NCBI GenBank assembly: GCA_947455595.1
Contig: CANGOP010000003.1
Span: 62,001 to 126,000, forward strand
Source of the DNA: Gammaproteobacteria bacterium
GTDB taxonomy: Bacteria > Pseudomonadota > Gammaproteobacteria > Steroidobacterales > Steroidobacteraceae
Direction: 5' to 3'
Length of the DNA: 64,000 nt
Below the pieces are notes generated by a model, which was given only the letters and a program-made list of their open reading frames with translations, was not told the origin of the DNA and searched no databases. The position numbers were made by a program, and so were the translations under genes. Below are positions 1 through 8,437 of this stretch, piece after piece; the first letter of the stretch is position 1, and each line of letters begins with the position of its first letter.

Positions 1-63
1 CAAGCCCCGGCTCCCGTCGTACACCGCAACGGCAGTCTCGTCACAGGAGGATTCGATCCCCAA
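1..63 (-). CDS. tsaD: tRNA N6-threonylcarbamoyladenosine transferase TsaD, N-terminal fragment
   Basis: Only the first 21 codons lie in the window; the gene runs off the left edge. The peptide GIESSCDETAVAVYD is the hallmark N-terminus of the TsaD/Kae1 family, which with TsaB and TsaE transfers threonylcarbamoyl to A37 of ANN-decoding tRNAs in the cytoplasm. No ATG or GTG is in frame where TsaD normally starts. The nearest recognised start is the TTG at 63-61, which drops two or three residues usually present before LGIE; a rarer start (ATT at 66-64) cannot be excluded. It is divergent from rpsU, a very common proteobacterial arrangement. Identity is certain, the start is not. Confidence 0.85.
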   Translation of the reverse strand, partial: MGIESSCDETAVAVYDGSRGL

Positions 64-85
64 AATCCGGAGGGAATCACCCTTT

Positions 86-97
86 AACGGGCCCGTT
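86..97. promoter_or_regulatory. 12-bp perfect palindrome between tsaD and rpsU
   Basis: AACGGGCCCGTT is a perfect palindrome 23 bases upstream of the tsaD TTG and just upstream of the predicted rpsU -35 box. It could be an operator for the divergent pair, or a hairpin in the tsaD leader. No known regulator is recognised. Confidence 0.25.
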
Positions 98-108
98 GCA
101 GTTGAGTT

Positions 109-137
109 TTGATTTTCTGGCACGACCTACGTAGACT
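109..137 (+). promoter_or_regulatory. Predicted sigma-70 promoter of the rpsU operon
   Basis: TTGATT at 109-114 and TAGACT at 132-137 are separated by 17 bases, 58 bases before the rpsU ATG. The boxes match the -35 and -10 consensus at about four to five of six positions each. This is the only reasonable promoter seen in the gap. Confidence 0.5.
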
Positions 138-195
138 AACCGGCTCTTCGCCTGACTGGTAGTCGGGCTTTAAACTCGAGTAAAGGTCGATCTCA

Positions 196-405
196 ATGCC
201 GAGTGTACGTATCCGCGAGAACGAGTACTTCGACGCTGCCCTGCGTCGCTTCAAGCGCGCCTGCGAGAAGGCTGGCGTCCTCACGGAGCTTCGCCGCCGC
301 GAATTCTACGAAAAGCCCACGCAAGAGCGTAAGCGCAAGAAGGCGGCCGCTGTGAAGCGCCACCTGAAGCGTGTCTCGCGCGAAGGCATGCGCGCGCCCC
401 GCTAA
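196..405 (+). CDS. rpsU: 30S ribosomal protein S21
   Basis: A 69-residue, strongly basic protein beginning [19 protein letters not shown] with a C-terminus full of Lys/Arg. Length and sequence match bacterial S21 throughout. S21 sits on the small-subunit platform near the anti-Shine-Dalgarno end of 16S rRNA and helps initiation. AAAGG at 183-187 is well spaced for the ATG. It is the first gene of the classic rpsU-dnaG-rpoD operon, here with yqeY inserted 12 bases downstream. Confidence 0.97.
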   Translation: MPSVRIRENEYFDAALRRFKRACEKAGVLTELRRREFYEKPTQERKRKKAAAVKRHLKRVSREGMRAPR

Positions 406-417
406 AGGCGCACTGCC

Positions 418-864
418 ATGACGCTGCGCGAACGCATCACCGAAGACATGAAGACGGCGATGCGCTCTGGCGATAAAGATCGCCTAGGGCTCATCCGAAT
501 GCTTCAGGCTGCGATCAAACAGCGTGAGGTTGACGAGCGGATTACCCTCGACGACACCCAGACGCTGTCCGTGATCGAGAAGATGGTCAAGCAGCGTCGG
601 GAATCCGTGGTTCAATTCGAGGCCGGCGGTCGCGCCGACCTCGCTGCAAAGGAGACCGCCGAAATCGGTGTGCTCTCCTCCTACCTGCCGACTCAGTTAG
701 ATGCCGCCGAACTGGATGCTCTGATCCAGGCCGCCATCGGCGAAACTGGCGCCACGTCCATCAAGGACATGGGAAAAGTCATGGCAGTCGTCAAAGGCAA
801 GGCCGCCGGTCGTGCCGACATGGGCGCCGTTGGCGCGCGCGTCAAGGCACTGCTCGGCGGCTGA
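418..864 (+). CDS. yqeY: GatB/YqeY domain protein
   Basis: This 148-residue protein matches the stand-alone YqeY family, related to the tail domain of the GatB subunit of Asp/Glu-tRNA amidotransferase. Typical features are the start MTLRERITEDMKTAMRSGDK, the middle VEKMVKQRRES-like helix (IEKMVKQRRESVVQF) and the C-terminal GxxDMGAVGARVKALL segment. The family probably binds tRNA, but its cellular role is not settled. It lies 12 bases after rpsU and 24 before dnaG; rpsU-yqeY-dnaG-rpoD is frequent in proteobacteria. Confidence 0.93.
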   Translation: MTLRERITEDMKTAMRSGDKDRLGLIRMLQAAIKQREVDERITLDDTQTLSVIEKMVKQRRESVVQFEAGGRADLAAKETAEIGVLSSYLPTQLDAAELDALIQAAIGETGATSIKDMGKVMAVVKGKAAGRADMGAVGARVKALLGG

Positions 865-888
865 CCGTTTCACCCACGAGGGATCGCC

Positions 889-2679
889 ATGTCCGGCCGG
901 ATCCCCCGAGCTTTTATTGACGAACTCGTCGCCCGCACCGATATCGTTGAGATCATCGGCAGCCGAATTCCGCTAAAAAAAGCGGGGCGCGAGTGGAAAG
1001 CCTGCTGCCCGTTTCACGGCGAAAAGACACCGTCATTCACTGTGTCGCAGCAAAAGCAGTTTTACCATTGCTTTGGGTGCGGCCTACACGGCACGGCACT
1101 CACGTTCCTCATGGAACATGACCACCTGCCCTTTCCAGATGCCGTTGAGGATCTCGCGGGGAGACTCGGCATGGAAGTGCCTCGAGAGGGGGGCTCCCCA
1201 GATTCTCCGGAGCGCCTTCTGGATGATCTATACGCGTTAATGGCCGCAGCGGACCAGCATTTCCGCGACGAACTGCGGGATTCCGATCGAGCAAAAGATT
1301 ATTTAAAGAAGCGTGGCCTTGTCGGCGAGACCGCCGCGCGCTATCACCTCGGCTTTGCGCCGGCGGGCTGGGACGCCGTCCTCAAGAAATTTGGGGCGAC
1401 GGAAGCCGGGCGCCAAGCACTCCTAACGACCGGCCTCGTGATCGAGCGCTCCCAGGAAGGGCAACGCAGCCAAGGCCCTGGCTACTACGATCGTTTCCGG
1501 GATCGCGTCATGTTTCCGATTCGCGATACGCGGGGTCGTGTGGTCGGTTTCGGTGGGCGCGTCCTCGATCAGGGCGAGCCTAAGTACCTGAATTCCCCAG
1601 AAACACCCCTGTTTCATAAAGGCCGAGAACTCTATGGCCTTTACGAGGCACGCCAAGAATTGCGCCAGATTGAGCGCCTCTTGGTGGTCGAGGGATACAT
1701 GGATGTGGTGCGTCTCGCGCAGGCGGGTATTCATTACGCCGTTGCCACTCTAGGCACGGCCACGACACCCGAGCATTTGAACCGGATTTTCCGCGTCACC
1801 GGCGATGTGGTCTTTTCATTCGATGGCGATCGGGCCGGGCGCCAAGCTGCTTGGAGAGCGCTCGAAACGTGCCTCCCGTTTGCCAAGGATGGAAAGCGTA
1901 TCCTGTTCCTGTTCCTACCCGACGGACACGACCCCGATACGTTAGTGGCAGAGGAAGGCCGCGCCGCATTCGAAGCACGCGTCGCCAGCGCCACGCCGCT
2001 GTCGGAGTACCTCGTTCAGCATTTGGCCGACGAAAATGACCTGACAAGCGTCGACGGTCGCGCCCGCCTCGCCGAAACGGCCCGGCCGTTGCTGCAGCGA
2101 GTACCCGAGGGTGTCTACCGGGAATTATTGGTCGACCGTCTGGCGCGAGAGGTTCGGATGAGCGCGCCGAGATTGGCCGCGTTACTGGGCTTAGGGCCAG
2201 GTCCCGCCACACCCGTCATCCAAACTCACCGACCCAGACCCATGACTGGGCGCGGCTCGCTGCTGAGCCAAGCGCTAGCGCACCTCTTGCAATACCCGTC
2301 AGCGGCCGCTTCCGTCCGTGACCCGGAGTCTTTGCGGCTAGGTGGCGAGCGCGGTCTTGAGGTCTTGGCCGAAATCATCGAAATGCTGCATGAATCACCG
2401 AACCTATCGACCGGCCAGCTCGTCGAGCGTTGGCGCGACCGCCCGGAACACGGGCGTCTGTTAGAGCTCGCTTCCCAGCCCCTGCCGGATCTGCCGGTCG
2501 AAGCCGCCCAACGAGAGTTCATCGCCGCGGTTGACCGCCTGACTCGAGAGGCCGGGCCGGAGCGGCGCATCGACGAGTTGATTCAGAAAGCGGGGACAGA
2601 AACCCTCTCGGATGAGGAAAAACAAGAACTTAGGGAGCTTCAGGCGCGGCCCCGCCAGCCCAGTCGCCCTGCACGCTGA
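889..2679 (+). CDS. dnaG: DNA primase
   Basis: This 596-residue primase synthesises RNA primers on single-stranded DNA at the fork together with DnaB helicase. An N-terminal CHC2 zinc finger is complete (C40, H43, C61, C64 in CCPFHGEKTPSF and YHCFGCG). The catalytic Toprim core has the EGYMD glutamate motif near residue 268 and the metal-binding FDGDRAG motif near 311. The last ~150 residues form the less conserved DnaB-binding domain. Length is normal. GAGGG lies just upstream of the ATG. It is the third gene of the operon. Confidence 0.97.
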   Translation: MSGRIPRAFIDELVARTDIVEIIGSRIPLKKAGREWKACCPFHGEKTPSFTVSQQKQFYHCFGCGLHGTALTFLMEHDHLPFPDAVEDLAGRLGMEVPREGGSPDSPERLLDDLYALMAAADQHFRDELRDSDRAKDYLKKRGLVGETAARYHLGFAPAGWDAVLKKFGATEAGRQALLTTGLVIERSQEGQRSQGPGYYDRFRDRVMFPIRDTRGRVVGFGGRVLDQGEPKYLNSPETPLFHKGRELYGLYEARQELRQIERLLVVEGYMDVVRLAQAGIHYAVATLGTATTPEHLNRIFRVTGDVVFSFDGDRAGRQAAWRALETCLPFAKDGKRILFLFLPDGHDPDTLVAEEGRAAFEARVASATPLSEYLVQHLADENDLTSVDGRARLAETARPLLQRVPEGVYRELLVDRLAREVRMSAPRLAALLGLGPGPATPVIQTHRPRPMTGRGSLLSQALAHLLQYPSAAASVRDPESLRLGGERGLEVLAEIIEMLHESPNLSTGQLVERWRDRPEHGRLLELASQPLPDLPVEAAQREFIAAVDRLTREAGPERRIDELIQKAGTETLSDEEKQELRELQARPRQPSRPAR

Positions 2680-2750
2680 GCAAGAGGCGACCGACGGCAC
2701 GATTCTTGACAAGCCCCTGATTTGTCTTGGGGAACCTTGGGGAATGAGCT

Positions 2751-2778
2751 TTGTCGGTGTAAACTACCGGGCTATTTT
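2751..2778 (+). promoter_or_regulatory. Candidate internal promoter before rpoD
   Basis: TTGTCG (2751-2756) and TATTTT (2773-2778) with a 16-base spacer lie in the 125-base dnaG-rpoD gap. In other gammaproteobacteria rpoD has extra promoters upstream or within dnaG, including heat-shock ones. The match is moderate. The gap also holds a good ribosome-binding site, GAGGGG at 2792-2797, seven bases before the TTG start of rpoD. Confidence 0.35.
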
Positions 2779-2804
2779 GTGTCTCTCCCCTGAGGGGTCT
2801 TCCC

Positions 2805-4676
2805 TTGAGCGAAAAGAAATCTGCTGCGCCGATCTCTGGCGTACCTGACGAGCGTCAATCACAGCTCAAGCTGCTTATTGCCAAAGGCAAAGAGCAAGGC
2901 TTCCTCACATACGGCGAGGTCAATGACCATCTGCCGAGTGAAATCGTCGATCCAGAGCAGATCGAAGATATCGTCAATATGATCAATGACATGGGCATTC
3001 CGGTGTACGAAAAAGCACCGGATGCAGAGTCACTGATCCTGGCCGACGGCCCGGTCGCGACGGACGATGAAGCGGTCGAAGAAGCGGCCGCTGCGTTAGC
3101 GACGGTGGATGCCGAATTCGGTCGCACCACGGATCCCGTGCGCATGTACATGCGTGAGATGGGTACCGTCGAACTCCTGACCCGCGAAGGCGAAATTCGA
3201 ATCGCCAAGCGCATTGAGGAAGGCCTCGACGCCGTCCGTTCAGCATTGGCGAATTTTCCGTCGACTTATGACTACATTCTCGGCGCTTACGAACCGGTAA
3301 AGGCTGGACAGGGCCGCTTGGCTGACATCATCGTTGGCTTCGTAGACCCCAATGCGCCAGATGAAATCGCGCAGCCCCAGAATCCGAAACTGATGGCCGC
3401 TGACAAAGCGGAGTCAGAGGAAGACGACGACGACGCAGAAGACGAGGAAGGCGCGGAAACTGGTCCGGATCCGGAAGAAGCCGCCCTGCGCTTCACCGCG
3501 ATTCAGAAACTTCATGTGCAGATCGTGAAGGCTTTGGACGGCACGTCCCCAAAGGACCCGAAGGTCGTCAAGCTGCGAAAGAAGCTTCAAGAACAGTTCA
3601 TGGAGCTGAAGCTCTCGCCAAAGATGTTTGATGCGTTGATCAATAACTTGCGCGATCACGTGGCGACGATTCGTGGCCTCGAAAAAGAGATCATGCTGGT
3701 CTGCATCAAACAGGCTGGCATGCCGCGCAAGGATTTCATCGCGATCTTCCCGAAGAACGAGACGAATCCGGACTGGATTGATAAGCAGGTCAAGCTCAAG
3801 CGCAAGCACTCGGCGGCTCTCGCCAAGCTGAAGCCTGAAGTAGTCGCACGTCAGCAGTCGATCTTGGATCTCGAAAAGAACTTGCATCTCAAGATTCACG
3901 AGATCAAGGAAATCAACCGCGAAGTGGCCGTCGGTGAGGCACAAGCCCGTCGCGCCAAGAAGGAAATGGTGGAAGCCAACCTTCGCCTCGTGATTTCGAT
4001 CGCGAAGAAGTACACCAATCGTGGCTTGCAGTTCCTCGACCTCATCCAGGAAGGCAACATCGGCCTCATGAAGGCGGTCGATAAGTTTGAATATCGCCGC
4101 GGCTACAAGTTCTCCACATATGCCACCTGGTGGATTCGTCAGGCCATTACGCGGTCGATTGCGGATCAGGCCAGGACGATCCGCATCCCGGTTCACATGA
4201 TCGAAACGATCAACAAGTTGAACCGAATCTCGCGGCAGATGCTGCAGGAAATGGGACGAGAGCCGACGCCTGACGAACTGGCTGTACGTATGGAAATGCC
4301 AGAGGATAAGGTACGCAAAGTTCTCAAGATTGCGAAAGAACCAATCTCAATGGAAACGCCCATTGGAGATGACGAGGATTCGCACTTGGGCGACTTCATC
4401 GAAGACGCCTCAGTCCAGTCGCCGCTGGAGTCAGCGACGATGGAAAGTCTGCGGGAGACGACGCATGCAGTGCTAGCGCAACTGACGCCTCGAGAGGCGA
4501 AGGTATTGCGGATGCGCTTCGGCATCGATCTGAACACGGACCACACGCTCGAAGAGGTTGGCAAGCAGTTCGACGTCACCCGCGAGCGCATTCGACAGAT
4601 TGAAGCGAAGGCTCTGCGCAAACTGCGTCATCCGAGCCGCTCGGAGCAGTTACGTAGCTTCTTGATGGAAGAATAA
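2805..4676 (+). CDS. rpoD: RNA polymerase primary sigma factor RpoD (sigma-70)
   Basis: A 623-residue housekeeping sigma factor. Region 1.1 is present ([26 protein letters not shown]), region 1.2 begins at [21 protein letters not shown], and there is a large non-conserved domain with an acidic stretch near residues 203-225. Regions 2.1-2.4 start near 388 ([34 protein letters not shown]), and the region 4.2 helix-turn-helix is near 582 ([20 protein letters not shown]). The start is TTG, chosen because GAGGGG sits seven bases upstream and region 1.1 follows after a short leader. It is the last gene of the macromolecular-synthesis operon. Confidence 0.97.
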   Translation: MSEKKSAAPISGVPDERQSQLKLLIAKGKEQGFLTYGEVNDHLPSEIVDPEQIEDIVNMINDMGIPVYEKAPDAESLILADGPVATDDEAVEEAAAALATVDAEFGRTTDPVRMYMREMGTVELLTREGEIRIAKRIEEGLDAVRSALANFPSTYDYILGAYEPVKAGQGRLADIIVGFVDPNAPDEIAQPQNPKLMAADKAESEEDDDDAEDEEGAETGPDPEEAALRFTAIQKLHVQIVKALDGTSPKDPKVVKLRKKLQEQFMELKLSPKMFDALINNLRDHVATIRGLEKEIMLVCIKQAGMPRKDFIAIFPKNETNPDWIDKQVKLKRKHSAALAKLKPEVVARQQSILDLEKNLHLKIHEIKEINREVAVGEAQARRAKKEMVEANLRLVISIAKKYTNRGLQFLDLIQEGNIGLMKAVDKFEYRRGYKFSTYATWWIRQAITRSIADQARTIRIPVHMIETINKLNRISRQMLQEMGREPTPDELAVRMEMPEDKVRKVLKIAKEPISMETPIGDDEDSHLGDFIEDASVQSPLESATMESLRETTHAVLAQLTPREAKVLRMRFGIDLNTDHTLEEVGKQFDVTRERIRQIEAKALRKLRHPSRSEQLRSFLMEE

Positions 4677-4679
4677 GTT

Positions 4680-4697
4680 CGCGGCTTTCAAGCCGCG
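4680..4697. terminator. Hairpin at the rpoD/azlD convergence
   Basis: CGCGGCTT and AAGCCGCG form an 8-bp perfect inverted repeat with a 2-base centre, four bases after the rpoD stop and overlapping the last codons of the convergent azlD gene. There is no clear T-run on either side, so it is only a possible bidirectional terminator. Confidence 0.4.
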
Positions 4698-5020
4698 AGC
4701 AGGAGTCGGATCGCCGTAAAGACGGCGACTCCGGCTGCCATCGACCACAACATTTGACGGGACCCCCACATCACGAGCGCCGCCACGATGGCGGCCGCCA
4801 ATCGTGGATTCTCAATCGACTCAACCGCGCCGCTATCGATCACGAGAATACTCGGGGCGACCGCCGCCGCCAGAGCGGCGGCCGGCGCGAGACGCAACGC
4901 ACGCTCTATCGCTGGTGGCAGCACAATCCGCTCACCGAACAGAAGAAAGCTACAGCGGGTGAGAATGCCTGTTGCGCCAACGCCCAGGATCGCGACCCAA
5001 ATCCGAGCATCAGGGCTCAC
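4688..5020 (-). CDS. azlD: AzlD family branched-chain amino acid export subunit
   Basis: A 110-residue protein of four hydrophobic segments with the family features WVAILGVGATGILTRCSFLLFGE at the start and ALVMWGSRQMLWSMAAGV near the end. AzlD pairs with AzlC to export branched-chain amino acids and analogues through the inner membrane. The GTG start at 5020 overlaps the azlC stop by 11 bases, so the two are translationally coupled. Length is normal. Confidence 0.88.
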   Translation of the reverse strand: MSPDARIWVAILGVGATGILTRCSFLLFGERIVLPPAIERALRLAPAAALAAAVAPSILVIDSGAVESIENPRLAAAIVAALVMWGSRQMLWSMAAGVAVFTAIRLLLAA

Positions 5021-5720
5021 GGCTTAACCTCTGCTGACGCTCCGCGAAGACCGCCGCACTGATACCGGCCACGATAGCAGCGACAACGCCGAGTTTATAA
5101 GGCAATCCGCGTAGCAGCAGACTGGATACCGCCGCCACAGCCGCACCAACTCGCGCAGGGTAGGCGGCCAGCATCGGCACCAATAAGGCGACGAGGGCCA
5201 AAGTGCCAATGAAGTCTAATCCCCAGCTTGTTGGAATGAGAGTTGCAGCAAGCAAGCCAATCAAAGATGCGACGTGCCAAACCACGAACACCATCAAGCC
5301 GAGCCCAAGGAAGTACCACTTGCGCATCGGATCATCGCGTAAGACCAAGTCATGGCGCATATAGAACACAAATCCCATGTCCGAAACGAGGTACCCAAGA
5401 CCCAGCCGTTCCTTCAGGGGCAGCGTTCGAAACGACGGCGCTAACGCGGCGCTGTAAATGACAAAACGCAAATTGACCATCAGCGCACTCAATACGGACA
5501 CGACGATCGGCGCGCCGGCCACCATCAGTGGCAGCGCGGCCAGTTGCGCCGCTCCTGCATAGGCGATCAGCGACATCCCAACGGCCTGCCCCACGGTCAG
5601 GCCCGACTTAGCCATCGCGACGCCTGTCATCAAAGACCATGCGACCATCGCCGGTGTGCCTGGCAGCATTTCACGCAGACCCAACAGGAATGCAGCGCTA
5701 GGCTTTTGGGGCAGTCTCAC
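5010..5720 (-). CDS. azlC: AzlC family branched-chain amino acid exporter
   Basis: This integral membrane protein contains the AzlC core FLLGLREMLPGTPAMVAWSL, an AGAAQLAALPLMVAGAP loop, and a LMVNLRFVIYSAALAPSFR motif. The frame is open upstream to a GTG at 5783, but the GTG at 5720 has GAAGAG about eight bases before it. That start gives the usual ~236 residues with only a few residues before the first conserved helix, so I prefer it. It forms an operon with azlD. The substrate is inferred from the family only. Confidence 0.87.
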   Translation of the reverse strand: MRLPQKPSAAFLLGLREMLPGTPAMVAWSLMTGVAMAKSGLTVGQAVGMSLIAYAGAAQLAALPLMVAGAPIVVSVLSALMVNLRFVIYSAALAPSFRTLPLKERLGLGYLVSDMGFVFYMRHDLVLRDDPMRKWYFLGLGLMVFVVWHVASLIGLLAATLIPTSWGLDFIGTLALVALLVPMLAAYPARVGAAVAAVSSLLLRGLPYKLGVVAAIVAGISAAVFAERQQRLSREP

Positions 5721-5831
5721 AATGCACTCTTCACATTTCGCACAACGTGATCGCGCCGCCCGAAGGATCGCTTGCTGTTGCACAACTTCGCTTCGCTCCG
5801 CTCACAGCGCCTGTGATAGGCCCTCTATCAC

Positions 5832-6644
5832 TCACGGCAATATGGCTAAGACGCGAGCTGGGAAGCCCGTCCCGCCTTCCGGCTTAGGCCAACTCACCAT
5901 CACCAGAGCGCCCGCTTCCGGAACCTGATCTAGACCCGCCAACATCTCTATCTGGTAGTGATTCAGCCCCAGAAGATAACTTTCGAGCGAGTAGTCGTCC
6001 TTGTCCGTTTGGAATCCTGGATCGGTATCCGTTGTCTCATGGCCAGTCGCTGTGATTTTGCGTTCTTCGTACAGCAATTCCAGGACTTCGCGACTCCAAC
6101 CAGGGTAGTGGGCATGACCCTGAGCATCCCGATTCTGCATGGCCGCATCATCAGGCCAGCGCTTTGACCAATCCGTCCGCATCGCAACGAAGGCGCGCTG
6201 CGGGATACGCCCATGCTTTTCTTCCCAGTTCTTCACGTCGTTGACTGTGAGGGTGTAGTCAGGATTCCCGTTCACTTTTTCATGAACATCAATGACCACG
6301 AGGGGCATTAACATTTCATCCAGTGGCACTTCGTCAACCGTTCGCAGACCGTCATGGAAGTGCGCAGGAGGGTCGATATGGGTACCCCATTGTCCGACAT
6401 GCGTGAACTGCTGCACTTTGAAACCATCTTTTGGAACCGTATACAAAACGTCGACGGTCTCCTCGCCGAAGCCCTTCCAATGAGGACTCGACGGACCAAA
6501 CGCATGGGTTAGATCAACCCATTTCTTCGATGATAATGTCGCATAGGCGGACTCGAGATCACTCCGCACAGCCGCGCCCGCACTGGCGCCCAACATGAGC
6601 GACACAAGGGCCACGCCAGAGAGTTCAATCGAAATTTTCCGCAC
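5832..6644 (-). CDS. Secreted cyclase family protein (kynurenine formamidase-like)
   Basis: A 270-residue protein with an N-terminal signal peptide of about 25 residues (VALVSLMLGASAGAAV). It has the cyclase/KynB metal-binding signature GQWGTHIDPPAHF (H89, D91, H95). Further family features are the VVIDVHEKV strand, the MRTDWSKRW turn and a late histidine in TATGHETTDTDPG. The family covers metal-dependent hydrolases such as arylformamidase and isatin hydrolase. A periplasmic location makes a housekeeping kynurenine role unlikely, and the substrate is unknown. The GTG start is supported by GAGGAT six bases upstream. About 180 bases separate it from the SDR gene upstream, so it probably has its own promoter. 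Confidence 0.8.
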   Translation of the reverse strand: MRKISIELSGVALVSLMLGASAGAAVRSDLESAYATLSSKKWVDLTHAFGPSSPHWKGFGEETVDVLYTVPKDGFKVQQFTHVGQWGTHIDPPAHFHDGLRTVDEVPLDEMLMPLVVIDVHEKVNGNPDYTLTVNDVKNWEEKHGRIPQRAFVAMRTDWSKRWPDDAAMQNRDAQGHAHYPGWSREVLELLYEERKITATGHETTDTDPGFQTDKDDYSLESYLLGLNHYQIEMLAGLDQVPEAGALVMVSWPKPEGGTGFPARVLAILP

Positions 6645-6824
6645 AGATGGATCCTCAAATATTCACCAAATTCGACACGCGCGCGACATCAGCATAAGTG
6701 TTGGCGTGATTTTAATGTGCTCGTGATGACTCGCGCTCAAGTGACATTCGACTATCTGCCTAAGCTCGCTATCTGCACTTACCCAACACCGCCAAGCCTC
6801 TGGAATCGGTTTACCCTCTGGCGC

Positions 6825-7559
6825 TTAGATGGATTGCATGACGCCACCGTCGACACAAATGGCTTGGCCTGTTACGTAATTCGCCTGCGCAGATGATAAA
6901 AAAGTGGCCACCGCGGCGAAATCTTCGGCCGTTCCGATGCGTCGGGCTGGGATAGCGGTGGCTGCCGCTGACACGTCGACATTTAATTCAACCAATCGTT
7001 CCGTCAGCTGAAAGCCAGGCATCAGCGCGTTGACCGTGATCTGGTCAGCGGCGACCTCCTTACTGAGCGCATTAACAAGGCCATGCAGGCCGGCGCGAAG
7101 TGAGTTTGAGAGCATGAGGTTAGAAACGCTCTCCTTCGCCGCAATTGAGGTGATAACGATGATGCGGCCATGGCGCCGTTCACGCATACCAGGCAACGCG
7201 GCTCGGATTGCTCCAACCGCACTCATCCACAGCCCATCAAAGGCTCCGCGCCACATGGCTTCGGTCGTCGATTCGAAGGTCGTCGCGGGTGGCCCGCCGG
7301 TATTCACAATCAGAATATCGACACCACCTAGCTGGTTTATCGCATCAGAAACCGCAGCGGCTGCAGCGACCTCGGTGGACAGGTCGTACACAAGGCCAAC
7401 CCCATTCACACGGCGCGCCACCTCCGCAAGTCGATCAGCATGACGCGCGCAGACCGCCACTCGCGCGCCCTCTGACGCCAGCGCAATCGCAATGGCTTTT
7501 CCAAGGCCGCGAGAGGCTCCTAGCACAAGCGCGCGCTTGCCGGCGATGCCCAGATCCAT
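6825..7559 (-). CDS. SDR family oxidoreductase lacking the canonical Tyr/Lys pair
   Basis: This 244-residue Rossmann-fold protein is the size of classical short-chain dehydrogenases. The cofactor motif GASRGLG (residues 14-20), a basic CARH after strand 2 suggesting NADP(H), NTGGP in place of NNAG, and the C-terminal VTGQAICVDGG are clear. Ser138 is present, but the expected Y151-x3-K155 reads SNSLR, so both catalytic residues are absent. Such divergent FabG-like proteins recur in proteobacteria and may use another chemistry or be non-redox. It is the last gene of a tight three-gene operon, 11 bases after the cupin. Confidence 0.82.
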   Translation of the reverse strand: MDLGIAGKRALVLGASRGLGKAIAIALASEGARVAVCARHADRLAEVARRVNGVGLVYDLSTEVAAAAAVSDAINQLGGVDILIVNTGGPPATTFESTTEAMWRGAFDGLWMSAVGAIRAALPGMRERRHGRIIVITSIAAKESVSNLMLSNSLRAGLHGLVNALSKEVAADQITVNALMPGFQLTERLVELNVDVSAAATAIPARRIGTAEDFAAVATFLSSAQANYVTGQAICVDGGVMQSI

Positions 7560-7570
7560 GATGACCGCCC

Positions 7571-7951
7571 TTAACGACGCAGATACGCGTCAGACCCGTT
7601 GAGCCAATCCATCCTTGGCGGATTAAAAATATCGCAGTCGAGCGTATCTTCTAAGGCAAGCGCACGGTGGGGCACGTTCGAGGGTATGACAACCACTTCC
7701 CCCGACTTCACGATGAGCTCTCGCTCATCGTTCTCGCCAAACCAGAATTGCAGCGCCCCGGAGATGACATATGCCAATTGCTCATTTTCGTGATGATGCC
7801 TTGGGACATCGTCACCCTTTTTAAGATGGACGTGCGCGATCATGACGCGCTCACCGGTCACCAATTTACGCGTCATGCCGCCCTTCAGCGGTTCGGCGGG
7901 AATGTCGTCCCAGCGATGAAAGGTAACGGCATTGATGTCTGGGGTCGTCAT
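7571..7951 (-). CDS. Small single-domain cupin protein
   Basis: A 126-residue cupin. Cupin motif 1 is HHHENEQLAYVISGALQFW preceded by DDVPR. Motif 2 is GEVVVIPSNVPHRALALED. The histidines and glutamate expected to bind one divalent metal are present. Such proteins act as isomerases, dioxygenases or sugar-binding sensors, so the function cannot be named. It lies 21 bases after the carboxymuconolactone-decarboxylase-like gene and 11 before the SDR gene. All three probably act on the same unknown compound. Confidence 0.82.
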   Translation of the reverse strand: MTTPDINAVTFHRWDDIPAEPLKGGMTRKLVTGERVMIAHVHLKKGDDVPRHHHENEQLAYVISGALQFWFGENDERELIVKSGEVVVIPSNVPHRALALEDTLDCDIFNPPRMDWLNGSDAYLRR

Positions 7952-7972
7952 ACAAAAGACCTTAAGAGGAAA

Positions 7973-8368
7973 TTATAGAAATCGATCGTCAATATCGACC
8001 GCAAGCGCTGCTGCCAGACGATTGGTTTCATTCGCCAGACCCACAATTGCGATGAGTTCAGAATATTGCTTCTCGGTCATGCCTCTGTTTCGCGCTGCGG
8101 CGCTGTGCGAGGCCGTACAATAATGGCAGCTGTTAGACGCGCTAACGGCCACATACAACAACTCCTTCGTCAGCGAATCCAGTTCTCCGGGCCCCATCAC
8201 GTCCTTAACGTTCGACCAAATCCTTCGCAGGGTTGCCGGATCGTGTGTCAGCACTTTCCAGAAGTTATTGATCCAATCGGTTCCACGCGTCGCCATGATG
8301 TCATCGTAGATTTTCTGGACCTCGGGTGTGGCATCAGCATATTCAATCAGCATCCGTTTTTGCGACAT
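7973..8368 (-). CDS. Carboxymuconolactone decarboxylase / AhpD-like protein
   Basis: This 131-residue all-helical protein has the AhpD-like redox motif SCHYCTASHS (C81, C84, H88) after a LTKELLYVAVSAS helix. These are standard for the carboxymuconolactone decarboxylase superfamily. The CxxC-x3-H motif suggests a peroxidase or disulfide-reductase-like activity rather than true decarboxylation, which lacks this pair. It is the first gene of the operon with the cupin and the SDR protein. Confidence 0.85.
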   Translation of the reverse strand: MSQKRMLIEYADATPEVQKIYDDIMATRGTDWINNFWKVLTHDPATLRRIWSNVKDVMGPGELDSLTKELLYVAVSASNSCHYCTASHSAAARNRGMTEKQYSELIAIVGLANETNRLAAALAVDIDDRFL

Positions 8369-8437
8369 AGGCTCACCTCAGTTTCTCATCGTCCGTCGTC
8401 GCCAAGGGAACAACACGCACAATCCGGCTGCTCGTTT

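Noticed and set aside
3414-4196. Long antisense open frame inside rpoD
   Set aside because: It lies wholly opposite conserved rpoD regions, has no family resemblance and no ribosome-binding site, and reflects codon bias of the real gene.
5721-5783. Longer N-terminus for AzlC from the GTG at 5783
   Set aside because: The extra residues are Arg/Cys-rich and unlike the family; the GTG at 5720 has better spacing to a purine-rich site.
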